Below, one piece after another: positions 1 through 7,196 of a stretch of 8,654 nucleotides of DNA. Position numbers and translations under genes: made by a program. Origin of the DNA: Sulfurovum sp. (GTDB taxonomy: Bacteria; Campylobacterota; Campylobacteria; Campylobacterales; Sulfurovaceae). Within the stretch, counting starts at the first letter, position 1. Every line of letters begins with the position of its first letter. Location: the NCBI GenBank assembly GCA_030626265.1, contig DAOUPF010000036.1, forward strand, positions 1-8,654, read 5' to 3'. The notes beneath the pieces were generated by a model. That model saw nothing but the letters and a program-made list of their open reading frames with translations, made no database searches and was not told the DNA's origin.

Positions 1-917
1 AAGGTTTCTTTGTTAGGTAACCTATGTTTTGAATCATCTGTAGTTATAATAAAATTATCACAATTTATCAATTCTAAAAGTTCATTTGATGTATTTGCTT
101 TACTTCCATGGTGAGATACTTTAATAAGTTCTATGTGTAATTTATTTTCTTCTGAATAGCCTAAATCTTTTAAACTATTGACTATGACACTAGGATGTGA
201 ATCGCCTAAAAATAACATTTTTTTATTTTCTATCTCTAAAATAAAAGCTATAGAACTACCATTATGAATAGCTGTGTCTTCTTTAAATTCATTTTGCAAT
301 AAATCATCAAAAGATTTATCGTAATCAGTAGTTGAAGATGTGTAAGGATTGTATGGACTTTTCTCCCATAAAGTTAGTAGTTTCTTTAGTTCTTTATCTG
401 ATGGAGATAAAATAGTAAACTTTATATCATTAAATAAATTCATTTCATTAGTATCAATATTTATGACTTCTGTATTTGAAAGATTATTATCTAAAATATA
501 CTTTTCAAAAGCTATCCCTTGTCTTATACTTGTAACAGGATTATAAGTACCCGTATTTAAAGTATCATTTTCTTCACTAGCTTCATGTGAGTTAAAATAT
601 TGATTAATTAATGTACCTGAATTAAACCATATTTTACAAATCAAAGATTTAGCACTTTCTATATCTTCATTAAACCATTTTAATACACCACCTATATGGT
701 CATCATCCCAATGGGTTATGATTAATAAATCTATTTTTTCACTTCTATTTTTAATTTCATGAATTAAGTGTTTAAACTCACCATATTGTTTAGCTCTATT
801 GCCATTTCTTGAACTGTATGTTGCTCCTGTACCAGTATCAATAATAATATTTTTATTATTAAATGATATATGTATTGCATCACCATTGTTGGCTTTTAAA
901 AAGTTTATATTAATCAT
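1..917 (-). CDS. ComEC/Rec2-type metallo-beta-lactamase-fold hydrolase, 3' end outside window
   Basis: This is the first 305 codons of a metal-dependent hydrolase of the MBL fold; its C-terminus lies beyond base 1. The N-terminus has the usual MBL strands (FLKANNGDAIHI, then NIIIDTG around residues 23-29). The metal motif is THWDDDHIGG with H69, D71, D73 and H74, the HxDxDH variant typical of ComEC-like MBL domains. Further ligand motifs are LGDSH (G238-D239-H241) and SHHGS (residues 268-272), followed by a SKHRLPNKET stretch that resembles the family's usual 'HP' end. No signal peptide or membrane helix is visible, so it is a free cytoplasmic domain and not the ComEC DNA channel. The ATG at 917 overlaps the stop of the upstream gene as ATGA, so the two are probably translationally coupled. 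The substrate is unknown. Related stand-alone proteins often lie in defence or mobile regions, and a nuclease or nucleotide hydrolase is a reasonable but unproven guess. Confidence 0.85.
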   Translation of the reverse strand, partial: MININFLKANNGDAIHISFNNKNIIIDTGTGATYSSRNGNRAKQYGEFKHLIHEIKNRSEKIDLLIITHWDDDHIGGVLKWFNEDIESAKSLICKIWFNSGTLINQYFNSHEASEENDTLNTGTYNPVTSIRQGIAFEKYILDNNLSNTEVINIDTNEMNLFNDIKFTILSPSDKELKKLLTLWEKSPYNPYTSSTTDYDKSFDDLLQNEFKEDTAIHNGSSIAFILEIENKKMLFLGDSHPSVIVNSLKDLGYSEENKLHIELIKVSHHGSKANTSNELLELINCDNFIITTDDSKHRLPNKET

Positions 918-1606
918 TTAGATTCCTCCACAATCCCAATCTCCCCATCACTCAACCCATACAACCCATAAACCAACCTATCAATCTCATCAACACTCTC
1001 TTGAACCAATATCTCTAACTTCTCAATCTCCTCTTTTATCTCTATCTTATCTATAGCATTTAAACTATCAAAGTGTTTATTGTATTTTGCTATTTTTTCT
1101 TTTGAGTCTATGATAGTGTCTGCAAGGGTTATGAATGGTTTTTGTTGTTCTTTTGGTATGTTTGGGATAGGTAATTTTTTTATAAATATTTTTTTTAATC
1201 TTAAAGAAGCATTGCCTAAGGTAGAAGTAATAAATCCTAAATAGTACCAAATAACTTTAGAGTTTAAACAAGCTAATAAAAATTTATTTCCTTTAACTAT
1301 AAACCAACTCGTATCTAATAAATATGAATTGTTTGTATCAATAGAGAATAAAGATGATGAACTAAATTCAGGATATAAGATTTTTTCATTTGAAAAACTA
1401 TTTAAATATGCACAATTCTTTAAATTATAAGGTGTTACACCTTTATCTCCTATCTTTTCTAATCTTTCATAATAATTATCTAAATGTTCTTTTATTGCAA
1501 AATATTTTTCTATAAATTTACTTTTATTTACAAGTTTTATAATACTATCGTCATGAGGAGCATTAAAAGATTTGATAAAATTTTTAAGTAATGATTTTTG
1601 AAACAT
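914..1606 (-). CDS. Truncated Eco57I/TaqI-like restriction-modification enzyme: C-terminal specificity domain only
   Basis: The 230-residue product matches the tail of type IIG (Eco57I-like) methyltransferase-restriction proteins and their TaqI-like C-terminal target-recognition domain. Recognisable pieces are EKILYPEFS (about 74-82), the FLLACLNSKVIWYYLGFI helix (about 109-126), LRLKKIFIKKLPIPNIP (about 137-152), QKPFITLAD (about 156-164) and the closing EIDRLVYGLYGLSDGEI signature (about 207-223). Full enzymes are roughly 900-1200 residues. No SAM-binding or NPPY catalytic motif is present here or upstream, where an in-frame TAG directly precedes the ATG. The fragment cannot methylate or cut DNA alone. 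An AGAGG sits 7 nt before the ATG, so it may still be translated, either as a remnant or as a separate specificity subunit. Its stop overlaps the start of the MBL gene. Leucine is mostly TTA, unlike the genes to the right, which suggests acquisition. The domain call is fairly sure; the functional state is not. Confidence 0.75.
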   Translation of the reverse strand: MFQKSLLKNFIKSFNAPHDDSIIKLVNKSKFIEKYFAIKEHLDNYYERLEKIGDKGVTPYNLKNCAYLNSFSNEKILYPEFSSSSLFSIDTNNSYLLDTSWFIVKGNKFLLACLNSKVIWYYLGFITSTLGNASLRLKKIFIKKLPIPNIPKEQQKPFITLADTIIDSKEKIAKYNKHFDSLNAIDKIEIKEEIEKLEILVQESVDEIDRLVYGLYGLSDGEIGIVEESK

Positions 1607-1611
1607 CTAAT

Positions 1612-1727
1612 AACCTCTGATTATTTATACTGATTATTTTATCCAAAACTGTATTTGGAGTTCATTTGTGTATATATTACTTTTTTTAATTATATAACTC
1701 TCTGAGTATCTAGGTTATTCAGAGGTT
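1612..1727. repeat. Imperfect 12-bp inverted repeat spanning the junction
   Basis: AACCTCTGATTA at 1612-1623 is the reverse complement of TATTCAGAGGTT at 1716-1727 except for one base; the inner 9 bp (AACCTCTGA/TCAGAGGTT) match perfectly. The arms are 92 bp apart. The left arm includes the likely ribosome binding site of the restriction fragment. They could be ends of a lost element, a recombination scar, or chance in AT-rich DNA. Confidence 0.4.
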
Positions 1728-1770
1728 CTATAGGTATTATACAGCTTTGTAGTGTTATGATTGCTTCTAT

Positions 1771-1776
1771 AGGAGA
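1771..1776 (+). promoter_or_regulatory. Ribosome binding site fixing the dgkA start
   Basis: AGGAGA lies 4 nt before the ATG at 1781. It falls inside the coding stretch if the in-frame ATG at 1757 were used, and nothing like it precedes 1757. This favours the 1781 start, which also gives the standard 121-residue DgkA. Confidence 0.75.
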
Positions 1777-1780
1777 ACAT

Positions 1781-2146
1781 ATGCTAAACAAACCAAAATT
1801 TAATGTCTTTAAAAATATTACTTATTCATTGGCAGGGATGATGGAGGTTCTTAGGACTGAGAACTCTTTTAAGGTACAGCTGTTTATTATCATGCTTATA
1901 GGAGTAACGCTGCTCTTTATGCCACTTACTACAGTGACAAAGATGATTCTGTTTAGCTCTACTTGGATAGTGCTTATAGCAGAAGCTACCAATAGTGCCA
2001 TAGAGCGAGTAGTAGATTTAGTCACTCAGGACTATCATGAGCTGGCAAAACAGGCAAAAGACATAGGGTCATTTGTGGTTATGCTAGCAGTTATCTTGAC
2101 GGTTATGATATGGGGTATTGCTCTTTATGTTGAGTATAGTGGATAG
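1781..2146 (+). CDS. dgkA: Diacylglycerol kinase DgkA
   Basis: Inner-membrane kinase that phosphorylates diacylglycerol with ATP to phosphatidic acid, recycling lipid released during envelope synthesis. The product is 121 residues from the ATG at 1781, the length of E. coli DgkA. Family features are an amphipathic N-terminus with an RTENSF motif, three membrane helices, and the active-site block AEATNSAIERVVD. Counting from the chosen start, this holds E68, N71 and E75, equivalent to E. coli E69, N72 and E76. YHELAKQAKDIGS follows, with the ATP-site K93 and D94 equivalents of K94 and D95. An in-frame ATG 24 nt upstream (1757) would add eight residues but lacks a ribosome binding site. It is the first gene of the plus-strand run, 9 nt before the histidine kinase, so it is likely cotranscribed. 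A functional tie to the TRAP transporter is not evident. Confidence 0.93.
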   Translation: MLNKPKFNVFKNITYSLAGMMEVLRTENSFKVQLFIIMLIGVTLLFMPLTTVTKMILFSSTWIVLIAEATNSAIERVVDLVTQDYHELAKQAKDIGSFVVMLAVILTVMIWGIALYVEYSG

Positions 2147-2155
2147 CACCTTCTA

Positions 2156-3658
2156 ATGTTTAGCGAAAAGAATATACCCAAGCTCATCATACTGACGCCT
2201 ATCATTACAGTTTTGCTGATAGCATTTTCTACTATATATCTCTTTGTGACTACTCAAAATAGCTATTTTGATGAGGAGAGTATACTTCTAGAAAAGGCAT
2301 ATGTTCAAAAGCAAAAAAAGATACTAGAGAGAGAGGTGTCATCAGTCATAAACTATCTCAAACACCATCATGCCCAGAGCAAACAGGAGCTACTAGAGTA
2401 TATAGAGACTATACGATATGAGACCAATGGATATATCTGGATACATGATACAGACTATTATCTACGAGCCCATCCTTTTAGAGCTGATAGTATCGATAGT
2501 TATGATATAGGATTAAAAGATGCTATGGGAACACTAATCACCAAAAAGTTTGTTGATACTACAGTCAAAATGCCCAATGGTGCATTTGTAGAGTACTACT
2601 GGACAAAGCCAAATGATGCAAAGAGCTCTAAAAAGATAGGCTTTTTTAGGCTGTATGAGAAGTACAACTGGGTCATAGGTACAGGGCTCTATCTAGATGA
2701 TATAGAGAAGGCAATGGCTCTCAATAAAGAGGAGCTAGAGAGTAGAGTGACAAAGTACATCAGGCTTGTGGTGATAGTCTCACTGCTTGTTATCATTTTT
2801 ATCGGGGTTTTGTCATTTATCATCTCTCGCAAGATAAATATAGTATTTTCAGATTATAAAGATAGAGTAAAGGCAAAAGCCTATCAACTCCAAGATCTAA
2901 ACAAAAATCTAGAGGGTAAAGTAGAGGATGCACTAGAGGATGTAAAGTCCAAAGAGAGAGCCATGCTACATCAGTCTAGACGTGCTCGTGTAGGTGTGAT
3001 GCTGAGCATGATAGCCCATCAGTGGAGGCAGCCTTTGAGTGAAGTATCAGCTATACTCATGGAGCTAGAGACTGCATCCAAATTTGGCGGTGCAAGCAAA
3101 GAGATGATAAAAGAGTCAGTAGATGAGTCAAATAAGCTATTGACCTTTATGTCCAACACTATAGATGATTTTAGAAACTTTTTCAAACCTGATAAGAAGA
3201 AGATAGAGTTTAGTATCTCATCTTCATGTGATGAGGCAATTAGCCTAGCTGATGCTGCGGTAAAAAGCTCAAATATTACTCTTCGAAAAATAGTTAAGAT
3301 AGACAGCATGATAAATAGCTATGAGAGGGAGTTTGCACAGGTCATACTAAATCTTATAACAAATGCAAAAGATATCTTAAATCAGAGAAAAATAGAAAGT
3401 CCAATGATAGAGATTACTATAGATAGAGAAGAGTGCAATGTCATAGTAAGAGTAGAGGACAATGCAGGAGGTGTAAACCAAGAGGATTTAGACCTGATAT
3501 TTGAGCCATACTTTACTACTAAGAGTAGCTCCAAAGGTACTGGGCTTGGGCTATACATGTCAAAGATGATCATAGAGAACAATATGGGTGGTGAGCTATG
3601 TGTCAAAAATACGAAGAGAGGGGCACTGTTTATCGTGACTATATCTGAGAATGGATAA
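2156..3658 (+). CDS. Membrane sensor histidine kinase with periplasmic Cache domain
   Basis: A 500-residue two-component sensor. A first helix (about 9-31) is followed by a periplasmic region with a single Cache (sCache_2-like) domain at about 92-184. Its markers are GYIWIHDTDYYLRAHPF, the LKDAMG turn and WVIGTGLYLDDIE. This fold usually binds small organic acids or similar ligands. A second helix (about 203-224) and a coiled coil (about 230-275) lead to the HisKA dimerisation segment with phospho-acceptor H288 in IAHQWRQPL, a form common in Campylobacterota. The HATPase_c domain has the N box NAKD (N403), the G1 box DNAGG (435-439), the F box FEPYFTTK (449-456) and the G2 box GTGLGL (461-466), so catalysis should be intact. 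No strong ribosome binding site precedes the ATG; translation may be coupled to dgkA 9 nt upstream. The gene overlaps the response regulator by 8 nt, marking them as a cognate pair. The ligand is unknown, possibly the TRAP substrate. Confidence 0.93.
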   Translation: MFSEKNIPKLIILTPIITVLLIAFSTIYLFVTTQNSYFDEESILLEKAYVQKQKKILEREVSSVINYLKHHHAQSKQELLEYIETIRYETNGYIWIHDTDYYLRAHPFRADSIDSYDIGLKDAMGTLITKKFVDTTVKMPNGAFVEYYWTKPNDAKSSKKIGFFRLYEKYNWVIGTGLYLDDIEKAMALNKEELESRVTKYIRLVVIVSLLVIIFIGVLSFIISRKINIVFSDYKDRVKAKAYQLQDLNKNLEGKVEDALEDVKSKERAMLHQSRRARVGVMLSMIAHQWRQPLSEVSAILMELETASKFGGASKEMIKESVDESNKLLTFMSNTIDDFRNFFKPDKKKIEFSISSSCDEAISLADAAVKSSNITLRKIVKIDSMINSYEREFAQVILNLITNAKDILNQRKIESPMIEITIDREECNVIVRVEDNAGGVNQEDLDLIFEPYFTTKSSSKGTGLGLYMSKMIIENNMGGELCVKNTKRGALFIVTISENG

Positions 3659-4334
3659 TGATATATTAAAACAGCTAAAAAACTATACTGTACTTTGTGT
3701 AGAGGATGAAGATGGCATACGTAAAAGGCTAGTAAATACTCTCAAGTACTATTTTGATACCGTCATAGAGGCCAGTAATGGAGAAGAGGGGTTTGATAGA
3801 TATTATGAGTATAAACCTGATATGATACTATCCGACATTGAGATGCCACTAGAGAGTGGCATAGATATGGTAAAAAAGATCAGAGAGACAGACTCATCAG
3901 TCTGCATAGTGATGGTCACTGCATACTCCAACGAAGAGTATCTGCTAGAGCTCATCAACCTAAACATCAACCACTACATACTAAAACCTGTAAACTCTGA
4001 CAATCTGCTAGAGGGCATCATCAAAGGCTTTGGAGATAGACTAGAGAATCGTTTGGAGTTTGGTTCTGGACTATATCTAGATATGAAAAGAAGAGAGTTT
4101 ATATATGATGATGAGGTAGTGGCTTTGAGAAAACGAGATAAAGAGTTCCTACGACTTCTACAGAAAAATATAGGAACAGTCACACTATATAGCGATATAG
4201 AAGATGCCTTGTGGATAGACAGGTCTATGAGTATGGGTGCATTGAAGACATTTATCAAAGAGTTACGATTTAGATTGCCAGTAGATATCATAGAGAATGT
4301 TCAGCAGGAGGGGTATAGGCTGAAAACTCACTAA
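3651..4334 (+). CDS. OmpR-family response regulator (receiver plus winged helix)
   Basis: A 227-residue DNA-binding response regulator, presumably phosphorylated by the overlapping kinase. The receiver domain (about 11-125) has the acidic pair E18/D19, phospho-acceptor D62 in ILSDIEMP, switch residue T90 in VMVTAY, and K112-P113. The C-terminal half (about 142-225) is a winged helix of the Trans_reg_C type, ending in LRFRLPVDIIENVQQEGYRL, the recognition-helix and wing pattern of OmpR/PhoB proteins. The start lies inside the kinase gene (8-nt overlap), which implies coupled translation. TRAP systems studied in other bacteria often use NtrC-type DctD regulators, so an OmpR-type partner here is notable. 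The likely target is the dctPQM promoter 52 nt downstream, by position only. Confidence 0.93.
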   Translation: MDNDILKQLKNYTVLCVEDEDGIRKRLVNTLKYYFDTVIEASNGEEGFDRYYEYKPDMILSDIEMPLESGIDMVKKIRETDSSVCIVMVTAYSNEEYLLELINLNINHYILKPVNSDNLLEGIIKGFGDRLENRLEFGSGLYLDMKRREFIYDDEVVALRKRDKEFLRLLQKNIGTVTLYSDIEDALWIDRSMSMGALKTFIKELRFRLPVDIIENVQQEGYRLKTH

Positions 4335-4342
4335 TTCCTCAC

Positions 4343-4370
4343 TTGCATATGTTAATATCTCGTACATAAA
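4343..4370 (+). promoter_or_regulatory. Weak candidate promoter for dctPQM
   Basis: TTGCAT at 4343-4348 resembles a -35, and CATAAA at 4365-4370 is a poor -10 at 16-bp spacing. The match is weak, and the three transporter genes could equally be read from upstream. If this promoter is used, the transcript would begin near the ribosome binding site and lack the left arm of the hairpin at 4353-4387. Confidence 0.25.
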
Positions 4371-4387
4371 TCAAAAAGGAGATATTA
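4353..4387 (+). promoter_or_regulatory. Hairpin covering the dctP ribosome binding site
   Basis: TAATATCTC (4353-4361) pairs perfectly with GAGATATTA (4379-4387), giving a 9-bp stem and 17-nt loop. The right arm takes in the last three bases of the AAGGAG ribosome binding site (4376-4381), the whole spacer and the A of the ATG. In a read-through transcript from the two-component genes it could hinder dctP translation. As DNA, the same palindrome could be a binding site for a dimeric regulator. The pairing is seen directly; the role is inferred. Confidence 0.45.
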
Positions 4388-5340
4388 TGATCAAACATTT
4401 ACTCGTGGCAGGTGTCGCTACAGCAACTCTATTTGCAGGGGCGGTCAAGCTAGATTTAAATGCTAAGTATGGAGCTACTAACTTTCACACAAAAGGGGCA
4501 GTAAACTTCGCTGCATTGGTAGATAAGTATAGTAAAGGTACAGTTAAGGTAACTGTTCATCCAGGTAGTTCACTAGTCAAAGGAAATCCACTAAAAGCGG
4601 TCAAAGATGGTACAGCACCTATGACAGATATGTTCATTCCATTTACTTCAGGTGGTGGTAAAGTATTTGGTATATCTGCACTACCATTTGTAGCAAATAG
4701 CTATGATGATGCATTCAAACTCTATCAACTATCTAAGCCTGCATATGATGCAGTAGCTAAAAAATGGAACCAGAAAATGCTCTATGCAGTCACTTGGCCT
4801 CCGAGTGGAATATACACTAAAAAGGCTATCAATTCTACAAAAGATTTTGCAGGTGTTAAGGCTAGAACTTATGATAAAAACTCAGCTAATTTTGTCAAGA
4901 TGGCAGGTGGAAACGCAGTAGCATTACCTTGGGGTGAAGTATACTCTGCATTGCAGACTGGTATGGTAAATGGTGTAGTCACATCATCAGCATCGGGTAA
5001 AGATGGTAAGCTATGGGAAGTGTTGAGTAACTTCACGAAGATCAACTATGCATACCCTCTACAAGCAGTAACTATCAATCTAGACTACTGGAACTCTCTA
5101 TCCGCTGAGCAAAAAGATGCGATGCTAAAAGCTGCAAAAGAGACTGAAGCACTTCAGTGGGAAGCTAGCAAAGCAGAAGATGCTATAGCACTCAAAGCAC
5201 TTTCTGATAATGGAATGAAAGTAGACACTGCTAGCCATATGCTAAAGCAAGAGCTAAATGATGTGAGTAAAAAACTACTAGAAGAGTATCTAAAAGATGC
5301 TGGAGATGATGTCAAAAAAATCTTTAATGAGTACAAGTAA
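4387..5340 (+). CDS. dctP: TRAP transporter periplasmic substrate-binding protein DctP
   Basis: Binds the substrate in the periplasm and delivers it to the DctQM membrane parts. The 317-residue product starts with a short Sec signal peptide (charged MIKH, hydrophobic core to F16, AGA motif with likely cleavage after A19). The mature part shows the DctP/SiaP family order: PGSSLVKGNPLKAVKDG, ALPFVANSYDDAF (98-110), the KDFAGVKARTY strand and LPWGEVYSALQTGMVNGVV (180-198). R160 matches the arginine that clamps the substrate carboxylate in this family, so an organic acid is expected. C4-dicarboxylates, keto acids and other acids cannot be told apart by eye. An AAGGAG with a 5-nt spacer supports the ATG at 4387. 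The 52-nt leader carries a hairpin over this site. It heads the transporter genes, 2 nt before dctQ; as a periplasmic component it is usually needed in excess of the permeases, which fits its own good ribosome binding site. Confidence 0.93.
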   Translation: MIKHLLVAGVATATLFAGAVKLDLNAKYGATNFHTKGAVNFAALVDKYSKGTVKVTVHPGSSLVKGNPLKAVKDGTAPMTDMFIPFTSGGGKVFGISALPFVANSYDDAFKLYQLSKPAYDAVAKKWNQKMLYAVTWPPSGIYTKKAINSTKDFAGVKARTYDKNSANFVKMAGGNAVALPWGEVYSALQTGMVNGVVTSSASGKDGKLWEVLSNFTKINYAYPLQAVTINLDYWNSLSAEQKDAMLKAAKETEALQWEASKAEDAIALKALSDNGMKVDTASHMLKQELNDVSKKLLEEYLKDAGDDVKKIFNEYK

Positions 5341-5342
5341 AA

Positions 5343-5837
5343 ATGCTCTCTATCTTTGAGAAATTAAACAAAAGGCTCTCCCTTGGGGGAGCTTATCTTG
5401 CATCCTTACTTTTTGTTGGGCTTGTTGTGCTGATAATGGTGGAGATTATAGGTCGGTCATTTTTTGACTATTCTACAATGCTTGCAGATGAGTATAGTGG
5501 GTATTTTTATCTAGCAGCTATATTTTTTGGATTAGCTTACACATTCAACCAAGAGGGTCACATCAGAATCACTATTATCACCTCTCGTCTAAGCTCTAGT
5601 GTAAAACGATGGGTAGATATATTTGCGGGTATTTTTACTCTAGTAATTCTACTTTTCGTTTTGTACTATAGTTGGCTGTTTATGATAGACTCCAAAGAGA
5701 TGGAGATGCTCTCTGAAAATGTATCTGAGACACCACTGTATCTGACTCAAATTCCTATATCTATAGGGGTGGCACTGTTTGTGTTTGCAGTATTAGTATT
5801 TATACTCAGACGAGTATTTACCCAAAAGGATTCTTAG
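5343..5837 (+). CDS. dctQ: TRAP transporter small permease subunit DctQ
   Basis: Small membrane subunit that pairs with DctM in the inner membrane. The 164 residues contain the expected four helices, at about 14-36, 46-66, 92-114 and 136-158. The family region after helix 1 is present: VEIIGRSFF, then the ADEYSGYFYLAAIFFGLAYTF segment and QEGHIRI. Length and helix layout fit stand-alone DctQ proteins and not the fused QM type. The ATG lies 2 nt after the dctP stop and has only a weak ribosome binding site, so it probably depends on coupling. Its stop codon shares a base with the dctM start. Confidence 0.92.
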   Translation: MLSIFEKLNKRLSLGGAYLASLLFVGLVVLIMVEIIGRSFFDYSTMLADEYSGYFYLAAIFFGLAYTFNQEGHIRITIITSRLSSSVKRWVDIFAGIFTLVILLFVLYYSWLFMIDSKEMEMLSENVSETPLYLTQIPISIGVALFVFAVLVFILRRVFTQKDS

Positions 5838-7174
5838 TGATTTCTGATCCACTTTTACTATCAATTGTATTGATGGCTATTATGTTTGTATTTCTTCTAA
5901 GCTCCATATGGATAGGTGTTGCTCTGATGATGACAGGAGTAGCTGGGATGATGCTCTTTGAGCACAATCTCCCACCTGCTATTAGTATATTTCAAAAGAC
6001 TGGAGATTTGTTAGCAGGCTCTCTATATGACTCACTCAACTCATGGTCACTAGCAGCTCTACCTATGTTTATCCTCATGGGAGAGATACTATATCACTCA
6101 TCTATATCTACTAGATTACTAAATGGTCTCATGCCATGGCTATCCAATATTCCAGGACGTTTACTTCATGTCAATGTAGCTGCTTGTTCACTATTTGCAG
6201 CAGTATCAGGTTCATCCGCAGCTACGACTGCAACTGTGGGCAAGATAACACTAAGCGAACTTAAAACCAGAGGCTATAGCAAAAAACTAGCTCTGGGTTC
6301 ACTGGCAGGAAGTGGAACGCTAGGCTTCCTCATACCACCTAGTCTTATTATGATTATCTATGGAGTACTATCAGATGTATCTATAGGTAAACTTTTCATC
6401 GCTGGTGTATTTCCAGGGCTACTTTTAGCTACATCTTACTCACTCTATATCATAGTAGTATCCCTGATAGACAAGAGTACAGTGCCATCCACCAAAGAGA
6501 CCTTTACTCTCAAAGAGAAGATACTATCTATCAAAGACTTGATACCTATATTTTCACTCATAGGATTGGTGCTTGGTAGTATATATGGAGGGTTCGCAAC
6601 ACCAACTGAGGCAGCAGCACTAGGAGTGGTAGGCTCTATCATTCTAGCTATATATTTCAAAAGTTTTGGTTGGGATATATTTAAAGATTCTCTTCTTAAT
6701 GCAGTCAAAACTACTGTAATGATTAGCTTCATTATAGCAGGAGCTGGATTCCTCTCTCAGGTGATAGGGTTTTTGGGTATTGCTAGAGCTATTAGTGAGT
6801 ATATTGGAGGGTTAGGACTATCTCCATATGTACTGATTTTAGTTATTGGGCTTATGTATATAGTGCTAGGTATGATACTAGATGGTATCTCTATAGTGGT
6901 GATGACACTACCTATAGTTTTGCCTATCATTGTGATGGCTGGGTTTGACCCTCTGTGGTTTGGTATATTCCTAGTATTTATGGTAGAGCTATCACAGATC
7001 ACTCCACCCGTAGGCTTCTCACTGTTTGTCATACAGAGTATTTCAGGAGAAAAGATAGGCTACATACTCAAAGCCACTTTTCCATTCTTTATCATTATGA
7101 TTTTGATAGTAGCTGTTGTGACTGTATTTCCAGAGATTGCTACATATCTGCCTGAGAGGATGATAGGGAAGTAG
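5837..7174 (+). CDS. dctM: TRAP transporter large permease subunit DctM
   Basis: Main transport channel of the TRAP system, driven by a sodium or proton gradient. The 445 residues form about 12-13 hydrophobic helices. Family hallmarks are AAVSGSSAATTATVG near residues 119-133, GTLGFLIPPSLIMIIYGV with P167-P168-S169, KLFIAGVFPGLLLA, TPTEAAALGV, DGISIVVMTLPIVLPI, and ITPPVGFSLFV with T389-P390-P391. The start is GTG at 5837, which shares its G with the dctQ TAG stop; AAAAGGA ends 6 nt upstream and supports it. All three components of the transporter are therefore present and intact. It is the last gene of the plus-strand run and meets the convergent minus-strand membrane gene 22 nt downstream. 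Confidence 0.94.
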   Translation: MISDPLLLSIVLMAIMFVFLLSSIWIGVALMMTGVAGMMLFEHNLPPAISIFQKTGDLLAGSLYDSLNSWSLAALPMFILMGEILYHSSISTRLLNGLMPWLSNIPGRLLHVNVAACSLFAAVSGSSAATTATVGKITLSELKTRGYSKKLALGSLAGSGTLGFLIPPSLIMIIYGVLSDVSIGKLFIAGVFPGLLLATSYSLYIIVVSLIDKSTVPSTKETFTLKEKILSIKDLIPIFSLIGLVLGSIYGGFATPTEAAALGVVGSIILAIYFKSFGWDIFKDSLLNAVKTTVMISFIIAGAGFLSQVIGFLGIARAISEYIGGLGLSPYVLILVIGLMYIVLGMILDGISIVVMTLPIVLPIIVMAGFDPLWFGIFLVFMVELSQITPPVGFSLFVIQSISGEKIGYILKATFPFFIIMILIVAVVTVFPEIATYLPERMIGK

Positions 7175-7190
7175 TGGTGACTATTTTCCC
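7166..7190. terminator. Possible weak bidirectional terminator between convergent genes
   Basis: GGGAA (7166-7170) can pair with TTCCC (7186-7190) around a 15-nt loop, overlapping the end of dctM. The stem is only 5 bp and no clear T-run follows on the plus strand. It is listed because it sits between convergent genes, not because it is a strong terminator. Confidence 0.2.
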
Positions 7191-7196
7191 ATTATC

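Larger units (their letters stand above)
1607..1780. other. Divergent intergenic region at the edge of the acquired block
   Basis: These 174 bases separate the minus-strand restriction fragment from dgkA. No continuation of the restriction gene is visible in any minus-strand frame: stops occur within a few codons. A TATAAA (minus strand, 1624-1629) and a TATTAT (plus strand, 1735-1740) are possible -10 elements for the two directions, but neither has a convincing -35. The region also carries the inverted repeat listed separately. Confidence 0.4.

Noticed and set aside
349..546. Plus-strand open frame of 65 codons
   Set aside because: It lies antisense inside the MBL gene, which has intact motifs on the minus strand; no ribosome binding site or recognisable product.
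1757..1780. Longer dgkA start at 1757
   Set aside because: No ribosome binding site precedes it, while AGGAGA fits the ATG at 1781 and gives the usual 121 residues.
1822..6732. Several minus-strand open frames opposite dgkA, the kinase, the regulator, dctP and dctM
   Set aside because: All are antisense to genes with clear domain motifs and show Ser/Ile-rich translations typical of shadow frames.
6955..7155. Plus-strand frame inside dctM
   Set aside because: Out-of-frame shadow of a well-supported permease gene; the sequence is unlike any protein family.
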